Shown here: piece by piece, positions 1 through 12,407 of the stretch
Layout: each line of letters opens with the position of its first letter
Numbering within the stretch: position 1 is the stretch's first letter
Source of the DNA: Phlegmacium glaucopus
Lineage: Eukaryota > Basidiomycota > Agaricomycetes > Agaricales > Cortinariaceae
Assembly: GCA_015039465.1 (NCBI GenBank)
Contig: MU130714.1
Span: 124,001-188,000 of the forward strand
Reading direction: 5' to 3'
Length of the DNA stretch: 64,000 nt
Notes under the pieces: generated by a model
What the model was told of the DNA's origin: nothing
The model's input: the letters and a program-made list of their open reading frames with translations, nothing else
The model's database searches: none
Program-made: the position numbers and the translations under genes

Positions 1-434
1 ATGGTCAAGGGTATTACTCTAAGGCTTTATATACATATAAATCTGATTACCTACCATGTTTTATTTACCTTATCAAGCATTAATAGCTCTATTACATGTA
101 ATTTAGAATAGATAACTGCCTCAATATGTCAAATTCACATATTTTTGCCTTCTTAAACAAGGAAATATTGCAATATTTAGTTTATTGTACAGTTTTATAC
201 TTATTAAATCCAATAATGTAGAATTTATATAACTTGGAAGTAGAAAAGCTAAGATTTTGACAAAAAATCTTATGTTAAAAACAGAAATTGAAACCCTTGA
301 AAAACCCTTGAAAACCCTTGAACCCTTGTTAAGGGTAAGGGTTTTCCAAGGGTACAAAATGCCAACCCTTACCCCTACCCTCCATACCCTTACCCCAGAC
401 CCTCCAGGGGTTTTGAAACCCTTGACAATCACTA
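1..434. mobile_element. End of a hAT-like repeat with AACCCTTG arrays
   Basis: The stretch 285-430 is built of degenerate AACCCTTG units in both orientations. It ends in CAATCACTA at 434, which read inward on the minus strand is TAGTGATTGTCAAGGG. A related GGTCAAGGGTA lies at positions 3-13 in the opposite orientation, so 1-434 may be a whole or partial small element with inverted ends. Other elements in this window also begin with TAGTG. There is no coding capacity, and the ORFs crossing it are low complexity. The hAT assignment is inferred from the terminus only. Confidence 0.4.
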
Positions 435-1778
435 GTCTGGATTGCTGCCAGAGATGAATGGAAGACAATACAGTTTTTATAGGTAGAGGATGAGTTGCAT
501 ATTGGTATGAGTCATCTGCATGTAAGTAATGAGTCATGAGTAAAAATAAGAATGACTCATACAATGAGTTGTATGCATGTAGATGAAACATAAAGTGAAA
601 CAATGAAAAAGGTAAGGTAAACATGTGTAAATGGAAATGAAAGAAGGGATAAAGCATAAATGAGTGAAATGGCATTGTGTTTGGTGGAGTTTAGAAAAGA
701 AAAAGAAAAGTTTGTAACATATATTCCACAATTAGATGCTCCCCAAGCATCCATAGTTTCATAATCAAAAAATAATACATCCCTGTCAAGTAGTAAGGCT
801 TATAAATTATTGTTTTTTCTGTAAGTGTCTAAATGCTCAGGACATCTTTTCCACATGCTTGTGAGGTTTTTGGTTTGTTGAGCTCTCAACCTTTGGCCAC
901 TTATATAAGCATTATATAAGCCACATGTGACCTCATAACATGGAGCTGACTTAGCTGAGCACACCCATCAGACTTCCACAAATCCCTACAAGTCCTGATA
1001 TTGTCAAGATATTGTATACAATTTAATAGTATTCATGGATCTCATCATCAAGCATTGATAACTCTATTTCAATGGTATATTAAGTGCACTACTATGAAAA
1101 TATATCCCCCCTCAACCTCAAATCCCTTAGTTATTTTGCTTTCAAAATTCTGACTCCAAAATTTGGCTGCTCTTGGTGCTTAGTAATATGCTTACATAAG
1201 GTGCTGGATTAAAATGTCACCTATCTTAGTTTGACTAAGTCAGTACTGCAGTTGCCCTAACAAATACATCACAATCATCAGAGCTACTAAAAAATATGTT
1301 TTCCCAGAAAAACAGGCTGAATGTATGTTTGCAACATTATAAACTTATTTATTTCCATTTTAATAACTTGTACTTCTGCTGGTAACCCTATCACCCTCAC
1401 TATGACTCTGGCCATGTATCAACATGTTAACCCATGCTTCCCACTCAACTTTGAGGTATGATAACCTTATTTTCAGTAAAACGGGGAGGCATATAGAATG
1501 TAGTAGCAACAGGGATAACATTGGCAATGTATGCGGCAGCTATTACTAACTGCTGAATGAAGGGAACTGTGAGCAAGAATAAGATACACAGGAAATTATG
1601 TGATAATGCATGTGTGACAAGATTGCTCAATTTTGCAAATAGGAGAATTTTATAGTTTGCTGGTGAAAATTTGGACTTTAAGTATTGATTCCAGAACATA
1701 ATATAATTGAAAGTTAACAAAGTAGAGTACAAACACTATCATACTTGGATAATTAGGCACTTCAGTCTCTTCCTGTTC
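435..1778. other. AT-rich intergenic sequence
   Basis: No supported gene. The sequence is AT-rich with short low-complexity ORFs. It is the downstream flank of the NLR-like gene, and no clear terminator or repeat was recognised. Confidence 0.5.
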
Positions 1779-4700
1779 TCATCCCTGTATTGCCTCATTG
1801 AACCTTCCCTGATGCCTGTATATTCTTGCTAGATTTCCCATACTATTGAGGGTGTCTGGATGGTCTGCACCAAACAGCTTCTTCCTCATGTTCATAACTT
1901 GAACTTCCAACTGCTCTGCCTCATTCCACCTTCCTTGATGCCTGTATGTGCTTGCTAGACGTGCTATACTGTGGAGGGTGTCTGGATGTTCTGCACCAAA
2001 CAGCTTCTTCCTCATGTTCATAACTTCAACCTCCAACTGCTCTGCCTCATTCCACCTTCCTTGATGGTGGTATGTGCTTGCTAGATTTCCTATACTGATG
2101 AGGGTGTCTGGATGTTCTGCACCAAGCAGCTTCTTCCTCATGTTCACAACTTCAACGTGCAGCTGCTCTGCCTCATTCCACCTTCCTTGATGGTTGTATG
2201 TGCTTGCTATATTTGCTATACTGTTCAGGGTGTCTGGATGTTCTGCACCAAGCAGCTTCATCCTCATGTTCATAACTTGAACTTCCAACTGCTCTGCCTC
2301 ATGCAATCTTCCCTGATGCCAGGATGTGCTTGCTACATCTGCCATACTTTCTATGGTTTCTAGATGTTCTGTGCCAAACACTGTCTTCCTCATCTTCATA
2401 ACTTGAATTTGCAGCTGCTCTGCTTCATTCCACCTTCCTTGGTGGCTGTATGCGCTTGCTAGATTTGCCATACTGTCAAGGGTGTCTGGATGTTCTACAC
2501 CAAGCAGCTTCTTCCTCATCTTCATAACTTGAACTTCCAACTGCTCTGCCTCATTCCATCTTCCCTGATTCCTGGATGTCCTTGCTACCTTTGCCATACT
2601 CCTCATGCTTTCTAGATGTTCTGCATCAGGCAGTGTCTTCCTCAGGTTCCTAACTTGAACCTTCAGCTGCTCTGCCTCATTCCATCTTCCCTGATTCCTG
2701 TATGTGCTTGCTAAATTTACCATACTGATGAGGGTATATGGATGTTCTGCACCAAGCAACTTCTTCCTCATCTTTATAACTTGAACCTCCAGATGCTCTG
2801 CATTGTCCCAGTCTCCATTCTCCCTCAGTACTAGTGAAAACTTGCTCCATTTATCATCATAGTACTGCTCAATACACCCCATCTGCCTTCTATATAACTC
2901 ATTTGCTTTGATATGTAGAAAAATCAACTCTCGCAGTCTGTAGTCCTGACTTTCAAATCTCCATGCAATTGCACAGGATAAGATTATGCCTCCCATCTGA
3001 CACATTCTTTGCTGTTCAGATTTTAACATTCTCTCTTGACTCCAGTAATGCACCAGAGGATGGACAGACAACATTTTAGATGATTGTCCTCTTTTCATCA
3101 ATGAGAATGACAGAAGCACACTAATGCCTTGTCCAAATATGATGTCATCCCAGTGACCATCATTGTCCAAGCAAAGCAGAGTATGATCCAGTGAAGTGAC
3201 TGCATGAGGTAACTTTTTAACTATGTCACTATCAATACCATGTTTCACAGCCTCCTCAGCAGCAGACTGGAATATCTCTTTTGAAATATTGCTATGATGG
3301 TAGAAAGCACATATTTGAAGAATTAGGATTGCAGCCTGGGCTGCCTGGGCTGTTTGTGCATCTCCAGCAGTGGAATCTGCACCAGCCCTTCTTTCTATTT
3401 CTTTGAAAGAAAGATCCCACGTCCCATATACTATTTTATTATACTTTGATGCTCCTGTGAAGGTAGCATCTGACATAAGAGCCTGACAATGCACTGAGAA
3501 TTGTCTCAGATATCCATCAATGTCACATTTCCCAGCCTCAATATAGGCACCAGCATGATCAATAGCAAGAGGACTGCAGCCAAGTTCAGTCACAATCCTT
3601 TTGCCAGCTTCTAAATGCTCAGGCAATGGATCCAAGCAGCTGGCTTTGAGAAGCAGAGCAATAGCATCTGGTATCTCCATTTCTGAAATCTCAATCCTAA
3701 ATGATACAATCCTTCCCATGGATTGGTTTCTGCTAGTAATCAGAATATTACCTCTGTTGCCTGGAGGAATGAACTTCTCCACAACCTCTGGAGGAGGATC
3801 ATCAGCATTATCAAACACAATCAACCATTCTTCTTGGAGAGAAGATATCCACTTGAGGACAGACTCAACTGAGCCATCCACTGTGGCAACAGGAAGGCTA
3901 GATATGCCCTTGAGAGACATTTCAATACTCTTCTGAGAGGAGGCATCAACCCAGAATACATGTGAAAAACTAATGAGAAATAAATCTGGTGTTGTAAATG
4001 GCAAAGTGAAGACTCTGACCTTTCAGACATATCTTCTATGAACTTGAGACCAATCTGGGTCTTTCCAATCCCTCCCAGTCCCCAGAGGAGACATGAGCGC
4101 CCAGACATCAGTGTACTAGTACCACGATGAACAAAAATCTTCCCAAGTTTATCAAGTACATCTTTCCGTCCAGTAAAGATTGGGCTGCAGTTGGAGTTTC
4201 GAATTACAGGGATCTTCGTCTGCCCTTCACCGAAATTGGCAGGGAAAATACGGACATTGTTCTATATGTATTATTATTGCCAAATCGTACACAACCTCCG
4301 AGAAAGACTTACAATAGTACTGTTACTCACAAATACATTTTGGGCATTCGGAAACAAACCCGGGGCAGATTGTTGAGCCAGCTGATTATCATCAGCGAAA
4401 GCCGAGAACACATGGTGTAAGCAACTCACCAAGGGATTTTGTTCCGACTCGATGGATCCCAATTTGGCTGGCATTACGGCATCCGGCGACGGTGAATTTC
4501 CTTCCGGATGGGCTACGGGAGCAATAGCCAGAGTGAAAACCGAAGTGGGGACTTGGAGTTCACGGGCACTCTGATCGACGAAAATGATTGAGTAATGATG
4601 TGCTCAGTTGAACAGTCACAGTAACGCCAGCGACTGGAATGCTTACAGGAGGAGCAGGATCGTTGATCGCGAAAGTGGAAAGCGAAGCAGAGACTAGGTT

Positions 4701-4959
4701 ATGGACAGCCTGATCGATGACGATGGTCAAATGCTTAAGGATGCGATGGACGACGATGAACGCTCACAGTAACGCCAGCGACTTGAGTAACTTGTGCGCT
4801 TGCAGCCGCAGCACTACCGGGAAGGGATCGCATAGGATCAGCGGCGCTTGTTTTGATAGTCGATGTCGAGGTTGCTGGTTCAGAGTTGGAACCCGGGATG
4901 GTCAGAGAGGAATATTTTGCTTTCTTAGGCTTGACAATTTTGTTAAAAATGCGTTTCAT
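1779..4959 (-). CDS. NB-ARC/TPR NLR-like protein (STAND NTPase)
   Basis: Five exons can be joined in frame: 4768-4959, 4620-4709, 4331-4570, 4020-4261 and 1779-3969, giving about 984 aa. The N-terminal 170 residues are Ser/Ala/Pro-rich with no recognised domain. After an SPIFTGRKDVLDKL-type segment comes a P-loop, GLGGIGKT, near residue 233. A Walker-B-like LIVFDNADD lies near 302 and an LGCSPLAIDHAG motif follows, as in NB-ARC ATPases. From about residue 640 there are eight full and one partial 42-residue TPR units (GRWNEAEQLEVQV type), the kinesin-light-chain-like form common in basidiomycete NLRs. Fungal proteins of this kind are thought to act in non-self or stress recognition; the ligand is unknown. 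An in-frame 48-nt segment in exon 3 begins GTGAGT and could be a further intron. The start is the first ATG of the exon-1 frame. Confidence 0.8.
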
Positions 4960-5429
4960 ATCGTTGAACAGTGGGTTGTGGTGAGCGATGAAGGTGGGTT
5001 GTGAGCGATGAAGGTGGGTGATGAGAGTTAGGAAGAAAGATGTTCCCGATTACATAAATAGCACTCGGACCACTTGAAACTTTAAGTTCCGAAACAACGG
5101 TAGAGGCCAACAGAGGCACTACTTACAAGTAGACTTACGCGCCGTCTCTCTAACAAATGCACCTCCACAGTCTAGCACTCGCGTGAGCATCACCACCTAC
5201 ACCCTGTCTACAACTCTACTCCTCAATCTTCTATCCGGTGCTTCCTCCTCATCTCTAATTTATCGTTAGGAATCACCAATCAAGACACAGTGGCCATCGG
5301 ACGAACCTTGTCACCTCTCAGTTTGCCCCTTGGACAGGATTCTCTACCCCCAAGTGCGAAACCTCCCTCTGGGGGTCCCTCATCTCTCCCGGTGGTATGT
5401 AAATTTTTGATCCTTGAGTAAGGACGCCT
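4960..5429. other. Intergenic, upstream of the NLR-like gene
   Basis: Holds the presumed promoter of the minus-strand NLR-like gene. A short direct repeat (GAGCGATGAAGGTGGGT) is present at about 4983-5020. No gene was recognised. Confidence 0.4.
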
Positions 5430-5770
5430 AGTAAATTCGCAGCCTGCGCGCAATGATCAAGTACTCCAAGAATTATGCGCAAAATTCCCCGTTCTGGAAG
5501 CCCAACGAGCGGACTACGCGAAACTCATCCATGACCTCAAAGAATGTCGCGCTGAATCGCAATCTTTCCTTCCCAAGCCAAACTCAGAAAACTCCCGGAC
5601 GAGGTCACTGATGCAAATCACAGCAATCATCAGAACGCCCTGAAAATGGCTTTGTTGATGCGTAAGAACAACTGGAAGCGAAGTTACGGGAGAGGGCAGA
5701 GATGGCTGGGGCAGAGTTGAAAGAACTTAGAGGAGAGTAATTGTTTGTGCGAGAAACAAAATGAACGACT
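5430..5770 (+). pseudogene. Remnant of a coiled-coil protein gene, copy 1
   Basis: Plus-strand reading from about 5457 gives a charged helical stretch (QELCAKFPVLEAQRADYAKL, then IHDLKECRAESQ). A second helical stretch (QLEAKLRERAEMAGAELKEL) lies near 5669-5731. No continuous frame joins them, and stops and frame changes intervene. A diverged copy of both blocks, in the same order, lies on the minus strand at 61140-61515. That makes a once-coding family more likely than chance. The function is not recognised; coiled coil is the only visible property. Confidence 0.45.
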
Positions 5771-6947
5771 CATGGAGGCTCTCATGGTATGGGGTTTCTT
5801 ATAACGATCGTTATTCCACCATATAACTCTTTTGGATGTGAGGTTGTAAGACACGATGCCAGAAACCGGCCGAGAACCATCGTAAACGGGTATCCGATAT
5901 ACAATAAAGATTTTGCCCTTGTAGGTATGTTTGCCTTCTCTCTCCTGTTCCATTGAAGGAGTAAACCTATTCTTTGCATCATGAATAGCATCTTACGAAG
6001 AGACTCCCATTCAACTTGTTAATGCGACTGAAGGGACTCACCGGATAATGTAACTAGGCCAAACAAATGCCATCATAACTTTTTATGTAAGGTTCCCACG
6101 TTTCTTGGTTTCTGCCCAGTTGCCGCTGTGGAGAAACCCAAAATGCTAAAATACTGATGTATCCAACTTGCTAATGCCAACTCCGAAATCGAATGACTGA
6201 AACAACTTCATGCAAGATATACCATCCGTTCCTAGCCTCCCTATTTCTTCCTTATTATTCTTGCGTATATAATGTATCGAAGAAATGTGAATTATCGCTG
6301 AAGATCTTGAACCTCTCATGGAACTCTCCGATGAGAACCATGTAGAAACAGGGAAACAACATTACCCCCGTGCCATTGCTTAATGCCTGACCATCATCAC
6401 CGGAACAGATGTCAAGCACACCCAAATTCGCGACCAACCCCCAGATATTGAAGGCCTCAACGAGTCATCCATGTCAAAATTTGACGTGACATTCTCAACC
6501 AATTCCGAGAACTAGGCCGATTCTACCCACAGTTCGACAACTGGCTTCCGAGTACGAGACAGCATGTAAAGCTGAAGAACGAGACACTGAGAATGCCACT
6601 TTTAACTTAACGAAGCGCAGGGGAGTTGCGGTAGAAATCAAACAGTACTTATAACGAACAGATTTCGAAATCTGAGTTTTCAGACAAAAATGTAATAGTG
6701 ACCTCTGAGTGCGACTTTGACAGGAACTCTAAACAGACGGTTAAACATTGTAGAATGTTATTTTTTTCACAATAACTGGGTACGACGATACCGCAGCTAC
6801 AAACATCTTCAAAAAGAGTCAAACGAGCTCTAATCAGATCTATTTATTCAAATATCAACATTTTGCATATTCAACATTCTTCATATTCACCCCTGCTCCA
6901 CTAGCCAGCAACTCGATCAGAAACATTCTGCAAAGATCACCGCCATG
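5771..6947. other. Intergenic, possible further gene debris
   Basis: No supported gene. A few short plus-strand stretches around 6480-6610 look codon-like but are broken by stops. They may be more debris of the coiled-coil gene or of an unrelated gene. Confidence 0.3.
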
Positions 6948-8581
6948 TCAGTCAAAAAATCCACAAGCAAGCCGCTCACACTTACTGCGATGAACAATCC
7001 CGGCACCACTCTCGTCATACTCTTGTTTGGAGCACCAAGCATTTTGGAAGGTACTGAGAGAAGCCAAAATGGAACCACCAATCCAGACAGAATATTTGCG
7101 TTCCGCAGGGGCCACAATCTTAACCTGCCAAAGATACAAAGGCAGTCCATCAGGACTCAGGTCAAAAAAAACGAGAGCAGCAAGTCAAACCTTCACGCTC
7201 GAAGGCGACATCGCGGTGAGCTCCTTCTGCATGCGATCTGCGATGCCAGGAAACATAGTAGTACCTCCTGAGAGGACAACATTTCCATATAAATCCCGAC
7301 GGATATCGAGATCGCACTTGAAGATTGATTGGTACCTATCATAAAGATGTCACTCTCTGTTCGCTGTCATCAAGAGAGCTCTTCTGCTTACACGGCCTCG
7401 TGGATACCTGGAGCTTCAAGCCCAAGTAATGCCGGTTGGAAGAGAGCCTCAGGAGAACGGAATCTAAACAGATTTATTATAAATGTCATCAATCAAATTG
7501 AGGTATTTTTCTCAAACTTACCGCTCATTCCCAATAGTAATAACCTGTCCATCTGGTAACTCATAGTTCTTCTCAAGAGCAGAAGACTGAGCCGCAGTCG
7601 TGAGTTCTCCCTCAAAATCCAAGGCAACGTAACACAATTTCTCCTTGATATCTCGAACGATCTCCCTCTCCGCAGAGGTAGTGAACGAATAACCACGCTC
7701 CGTCAAACTCTTAACAAGATGATTAGTCAAGTCACGACCGGCAAGATCAAGACGAAGGATAGCATGGGGTAAAGAATAGCCTTCATAGATTGGAACTGTA
7801 TGGGTAACGCCATCCCCAGAGTCCAATACAATTCCCGTGGTCCGTCCAGAAGCATACAAGGAGAGAACGGCCTGGATGGAAACGTAGAAAGCAGGCGTGT
7901 TAAAAGTTTCAAACATAATCTGAGTCATTTTTTCACGGTTGATCTTCGGATTGAGAGGTGCCTCGGTTAAAAGAACTGGATGTTCCTCTGGTGCAACTCG
8001 GAGTTCGTTGTAGAAAGTGTGATGCCAGATTTTCTCCATATCATCCCAGTTGGTTACGACACCATGCTCGATGGGATACTTTAAATTGAGGATTCCACGC
8101 TTGGCTTGAGCTTCATCACTGTAGGTCGGATTAACTTTGATTCGTGAAACAAAACAGTTCGAAAATACTTGCCCAATGTAAGAGTCCTTCTGAGTTAGAC
8201 CTAACATGACACCTGTGTGGCGGGGCCGACCAACAATAGATCTAATAGGACAACACCCGAGTCAGATCGACACCCTTCTAGAGCCAATCGTAGGATGTGT
8301 TGAGAATAACTCACGGAAAAACAGCTCGGGGAGCATCGTCACCTGCAGAAAGGCCAGTTATTGCCTGAAACACCTAAATTCGGACAGAGGAAGAGATTAC
8401 CAGCAACTAGAAGGATGGCTTTGATCAGTTCAATATGATGAGATGAGGGGAAGTAACACTTACACCCGGCCTTGCACATGCCCGAACCATTATCAATAAC
8501 CTAAAGTATGGCCAGTTTAGAATAATGGAAACTGGTATAAACGGTTTTTTAACTCACTAATGCTGTAATGTCGTCCTCCAT
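6948..8581 (-). CDS. Actin, divergent paralogue
   Basis: Eight exons join in frame: 8558-8581, 8464-8500, 8315-8342, 8173-8241, 7522-8118, 7392-7463, 7191-7335 and 6948-7124, predicting 382 aa (fungal actin is usually 375). Diagnostic actin segments are present in order: [40 protein letters not shown], the [12 protein letters not shown] phosphate loop, [40 protein letters not shown] and [18 protein letters not shown]. Actin is the ATP-binding filament protein of cytoskeleton, cytokinesis and endocytosis. Oddities are a GC-AG intron (8119-8172), loss of two residues after KAG at the exon 2/3 join in the only in-frame splice found, MLGLTQKD in place of the usual MVGMGQKD-type loop, and an extra C-terminal tail ending [10 protein letters not shown]. 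It could be a functional second actin or an early pseudogene; no internal stop was found. Confidence 0.85.
8119..8172 (-). other. GC-AG intron in the actin gene
   Basis: On the minus strand the exon ends TACATTGG, followed by the donor GCAAGT. The intron ends CCTACAG before TGATGAAGC. Splicing restores the conserved actin residues [11 protein letters not shown]. No GT donor gives the conserved protein here. GCAAGT is the usual form of the rare GC donor class. Confidence 0.8.
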
Positions 8582-9786
8582 AGCGATTTCGAATGTATTA
8601 GAAGCTAAATTCAAGTTTGGGGGAAGGCAATGAACCAACTGCGTTACCAGTCGACCTTTTGAGATGCGGCGAAGCGCAGTAAAGACAAAAATTTAACTGC
8701 GAACTGCGAGGAGTAGCACCTCAACGTGCTCCGGATACCAATGAGGGTTTGGGTCACACTGATATGCCATCTAATACCTTAACCAGGCGCAGACGCCATT
8801 CAAGGATGCGGATGCCGTAGATGAGTTGGAAAAACTCTGGAGAAGCGCGCGCCAAGCATTTCGAGTCATGTCACTCAGACATAGTACGGTCGAGATCTCA
8901 CAAAACTAGAGAGGTGGCGATCTTATGCTCGCGGGTAAAGGAGTTTTAAAAGGAAGAAGAAAGAAAAAAAGACCTGCGATAGATTTTTATTTGCCCTGTA
9001 ATTCGCGTAACCTCCGATACCAATTCACAGACCCAGTACTACCGGTAAGATCGCTGGACCATATTATGGCACTGGAGATTAAGCCAGCTACGCTCCGCAG
9101 CACAAGTACTAGGTTTGACTCTAGCATTGAAGAGATGGCTGTGAAAGACATATAAATGAAGCGTCATAAACTCGTACCATTTTATAAAAAAAATCAATAT
9201 CATGATTAATCAGTAATATGTAGCTGACTACGGCGCAACATGGTAAACTGAGCGCCAGCGTGTGGGTGGGAGAATGGGCGGAACGTTCTTCATTGTAGGA
9301 CAGTTTGACAAGCTTGGTTTCAAGGACACCTTAATTATCGTTGGGTACCTTCTAGGTTGAGTCCGATTTACTGTGTGTGCTGAAGCCACTCGGAGTGAAC
9401 GTTGAAGGCCAGCTATCAGGCATTCGACGCCCCTTTTATGCTGAGCGAGTGTGAGAAGAAACCATCAAAATTTTCCCAAGTTGTATGTAAGGTGACGACA
9501 ATCACAAATATATTCATCCTATATCATGAGGTCGCTACAATATTAAACGGAAGACCTTACCATGCAAGTACGATGTACAATAGTTACTAGTTACAAGCAA
9601 GGAAGTTTTTTTTTCCTGTCCACCTACCCATCAATCAACAACGCGCAAAATTTACGCTGAAAACCGAGGATAATGACTCCTGGAATTCTATGTTACAAAG
9701 AAAAATATCATCGTCATTCTTCATTCAAACCAAAAAAAAATCACATACCACTGGGTGGAATCTCTACATATTGCACATGATTCAGT
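8582..9786. other. Intergenic between actin and F-box genes
   Basis: Contains the actin promoter, immediately upstream of 8581 on the minus strand, and the 3' flank of the F-box gene. No credible ORF or RNA gene was recognised. Short plus-strand ORFs here have no domain features. Confidence 0.4.
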
Positions 9787-11573
9787 TCATCTGGAAGACG
9801 ACAAGTCTGAAAATTTCAACCCACCTTGAAAATCATCTTCCGACCATGGTACAAACTTCTCGTCTTCCATTGCTGTAGGATTCCAATTGAGATACAACCC
9901 AGTATCCGATATCATGAGGCAGCTGATAGCGTCCAGTGTTGCTTCGTTCCTCAACTGACAAAGACGACAAACGGTCAAGGTGGGAGCCTCATTCGAGATA
10001 TTGCCCAGCGTCGATTCGTCCACGTGGATGATGAAGATACCATTTGTCTGACCACGGATAAAAGTAAGGGTTTTAAACGGTAATCAAATAAGAAACTGCA
10101 TTACTTACTGTAGCCACTGATATTCTCCCATAATCAAAGGCCAAGTAAATGGAGTCATACATTCGAGAGGTGATCTGAATGTCCAATGTTTGAGCGTATA
10201 GCTCCTTTTCACTTGTCATTTTTTCAAAATCGTATACGACCAGAAGGCGACAACCACTAAGGAGAGCGACAAAATGACGTCCGCAGGCAGAGACATGCAC
10301 TTTTGTTTCCAACGGTTAAGTTCAGGTTAAGCAAAACCGGTGATAGTGACGTACCGGAAACAAAAATTTCATCTGAAGACGGGTTCTCATGTACATACGG
10401 TTCTTGTGTCGCCGCCATCCCGAATCTCATTAATGTTGAACCAGGAGTTGGGCAATGCATAGACTTTCGTTCGTACTTCCAGAACCCATACCTCTGCTTC
10501 GACGATGAGATGTCCAATACGCTCTTACCAGTTGCTCGTGAAAACACTCGCAGATGAAATTGGCTGATGAGGAAAACGTGCCTTTCGCTGATTTCGACAT
10601 ACTTGATTCTGCCCAAATGTCCATTCTCAGAACCTAGATATTGGATTCCTTGTATTGTTTGAATGAGTTTGCCAGAGGGAACGTCCCAGAGGAAGACACG
10701 AGCATAACCAGCGACAATGAGGGTGGGGTAGACGCAACGATATGCACTGGTGGGTTCAGACATATGTAACACAGCCCAGGGTTGGAAATGGCCATGCATC
10801 ACGGGGGGACGTGATTTGTACATCTCGTTGTACATCTCTCGCTGAATCGCGTCAGGAGCGGAGGATTCAACGACAACATGTTCCGAAATATCAGATAGGC
10901 GCCTCCAAACCTCCTTGTCTCCATTATTACGATCAAAGATCATGTACCCTTCGCCGTACTCAAGGTGAGCGTATGGACGGACATACCACTGGTATATGAG
11001 GTGATTAAACAAGAAATGGTAACAGTGAGATTGTTTACATACTGGCGGTAGGGCCCATAGGGCGCGATCCTCGTTGAGGTCAGTGACAAGTATGCCTCCC
11101 TGGTGGGATGTTGTCATGATATACCCCGCTAGTTCATCGACTTTGATCCGATGCACCATGTGTGTCCACTCCAGAGACGTTGACTTGTGCTCAACGACAA
11201 TAGATGGACCCTGTCCTTTCCAATTGCGCTGTATCTGTAAGCGCTTCCGACCTGAGATTGTATCAGCAATGATCGAGTATAGACCGCTCATTTGGATTGG
11301 ATACATACCCAAATCTTTCCAAGTCTTCACACCTTCCAGAGCTCTCTGTGAATATAGAGAGCCAAGATCCTTCAACATGGTTCTTGGACATGGAATATAC
11401 GCGTGAAGACATGCTGCGTTGCGGTAGATAGTGCTTTCTTGTAAATTGGAGAATTCGTTCCAAGATTTGCATACCGCTTTTAATCGACTCAGAGAATCGA
11501 ACGGGAGATAAGAGAGAATATATAAAGTGAGTTCAGTTGGAAGATTAAACATTTGAATTGGTCTGGAGTTCAA
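9787..11573 (-). CDS. F-box protein
   Basis: Five exons join in frame: 11309-11573, 11043-11251, 10355-10988, 10109-10299 and 9787-10047, predicting about 519 aa. Residues about 8-50 (FNLPTELTLYILSYLPFDSL, then SRLKAVCKSWNEF) are a classic F-box, the Skp1-binding domain of SCF ubiquitin ligases. The rest is beta-rich with Trp/Asp-containing repeats (VAGYARVFLWDVPSGKLIQT, LLVVYDFEK), suggesting a degenerate WD40-like propeller for substrate binding. The introns are 54-61 nt with GTATGT, GTACGT or GTAAGT donors. A second possible start, MFNLPTEL, lies at 11552. The substrate cannot be told from sequence. Confidence 0.8.
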
Positions 11574-12407
11574 CTTGGATGGAAGGTGAGATTCTGATTA
11601 TGTAAGTGTTTTGAAAGTGACACCAGGTGACACCGGTCCGGTGACGGATACGGTCAAACATACAGGGTAATGATTTCGGATGAATTCCACTGTAGTCTTC
11701 GTAAGACACCTTTAACAGGGATGGTTCGGAAAGATAAGAACGAATCTGTTTTCCCAGCACAATAAATTAGAGAAAAAAAAGAGAAAAAAAAAGACAAGAA
11801 CAATCAATCAAAGATAATTGGATATTGGACCATCATATCAAACGATCCAAAGTCATCAGCAAGTAGACAAAACTGTTTCGTGGGTTCTCCGTAGAAACTT
11901 GAAAACTTCCAGTGAGCTGTGCAGTAGTCGAACCTATGATACAACAGTACTCAATAGTGTAACAAAAACGAACTATCCAGTACATGATGACTGTGAGAAG
12001 CAGTATCACATGCAGTGTTGTTGTTATCGGAAGGATGGCAACCCATTGTTCCTTTTCCAAGGTTGTCATCGAAATGTTCCCAGGGTCTCAGCCCTAATAC
12101 TCCTGTGACGTTATATATGCTCTTGTAACCGACTCAGCCACGCCCACTCCATTCTTCACAATCATGTCCATTGTTCTCAATTTTGGTGTCTATTGAGCTC
12201 TTCGGTGCATTGTTCTCTTTTTCAATATAATATACAGACGCTTTGTATACTCATCTTCAACCCAGTGTATTCTCTTATCTCGGTCTCCGAACTCTTCTTG
12301 ATCACTGTATTTCACCTCTCCCAGTGCACTGTGTGCATCGGCTTGTATACGACCAACTACGGAATCTATCACAACTTGTATCATTTTTGCATTCGCAACG
12401 AGCGCTC
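11574..12407. promoter_or_regulatory. Divergent promoter region
   Basis: This 834-bp region separates the minus-strand F-box gene from the plus-strand gene starting at 12408. A TATA-like TTATATATGC lies at 12111-12120 on the plus strand. The part just upstream of 12408 is an open frame from 12243, so the 5' leader is probably long. Confidence 0.35.

Noticed and set aside
285..430. Telomeric repeat
   Set aside because: The unit is AACCCTTG-like and occurs in both orientations, not a TTAGGG head-to-tail array.
121..675. Minus-strand ORF of 184 codons
   Set aside because: Phe/His/Leu-rich translation of AT-rich and repeat DNA, overlapping the hAT-like end; no domain.
12243..12407. Upstream extension of the hypothetical gene to ATG 12243
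   Set aside because: The extra 55 residues differ in composition and lack the Ser/Pro/Arg bias of the protein; the ATG at 12408 is preferred, though cDNA could reverse this.
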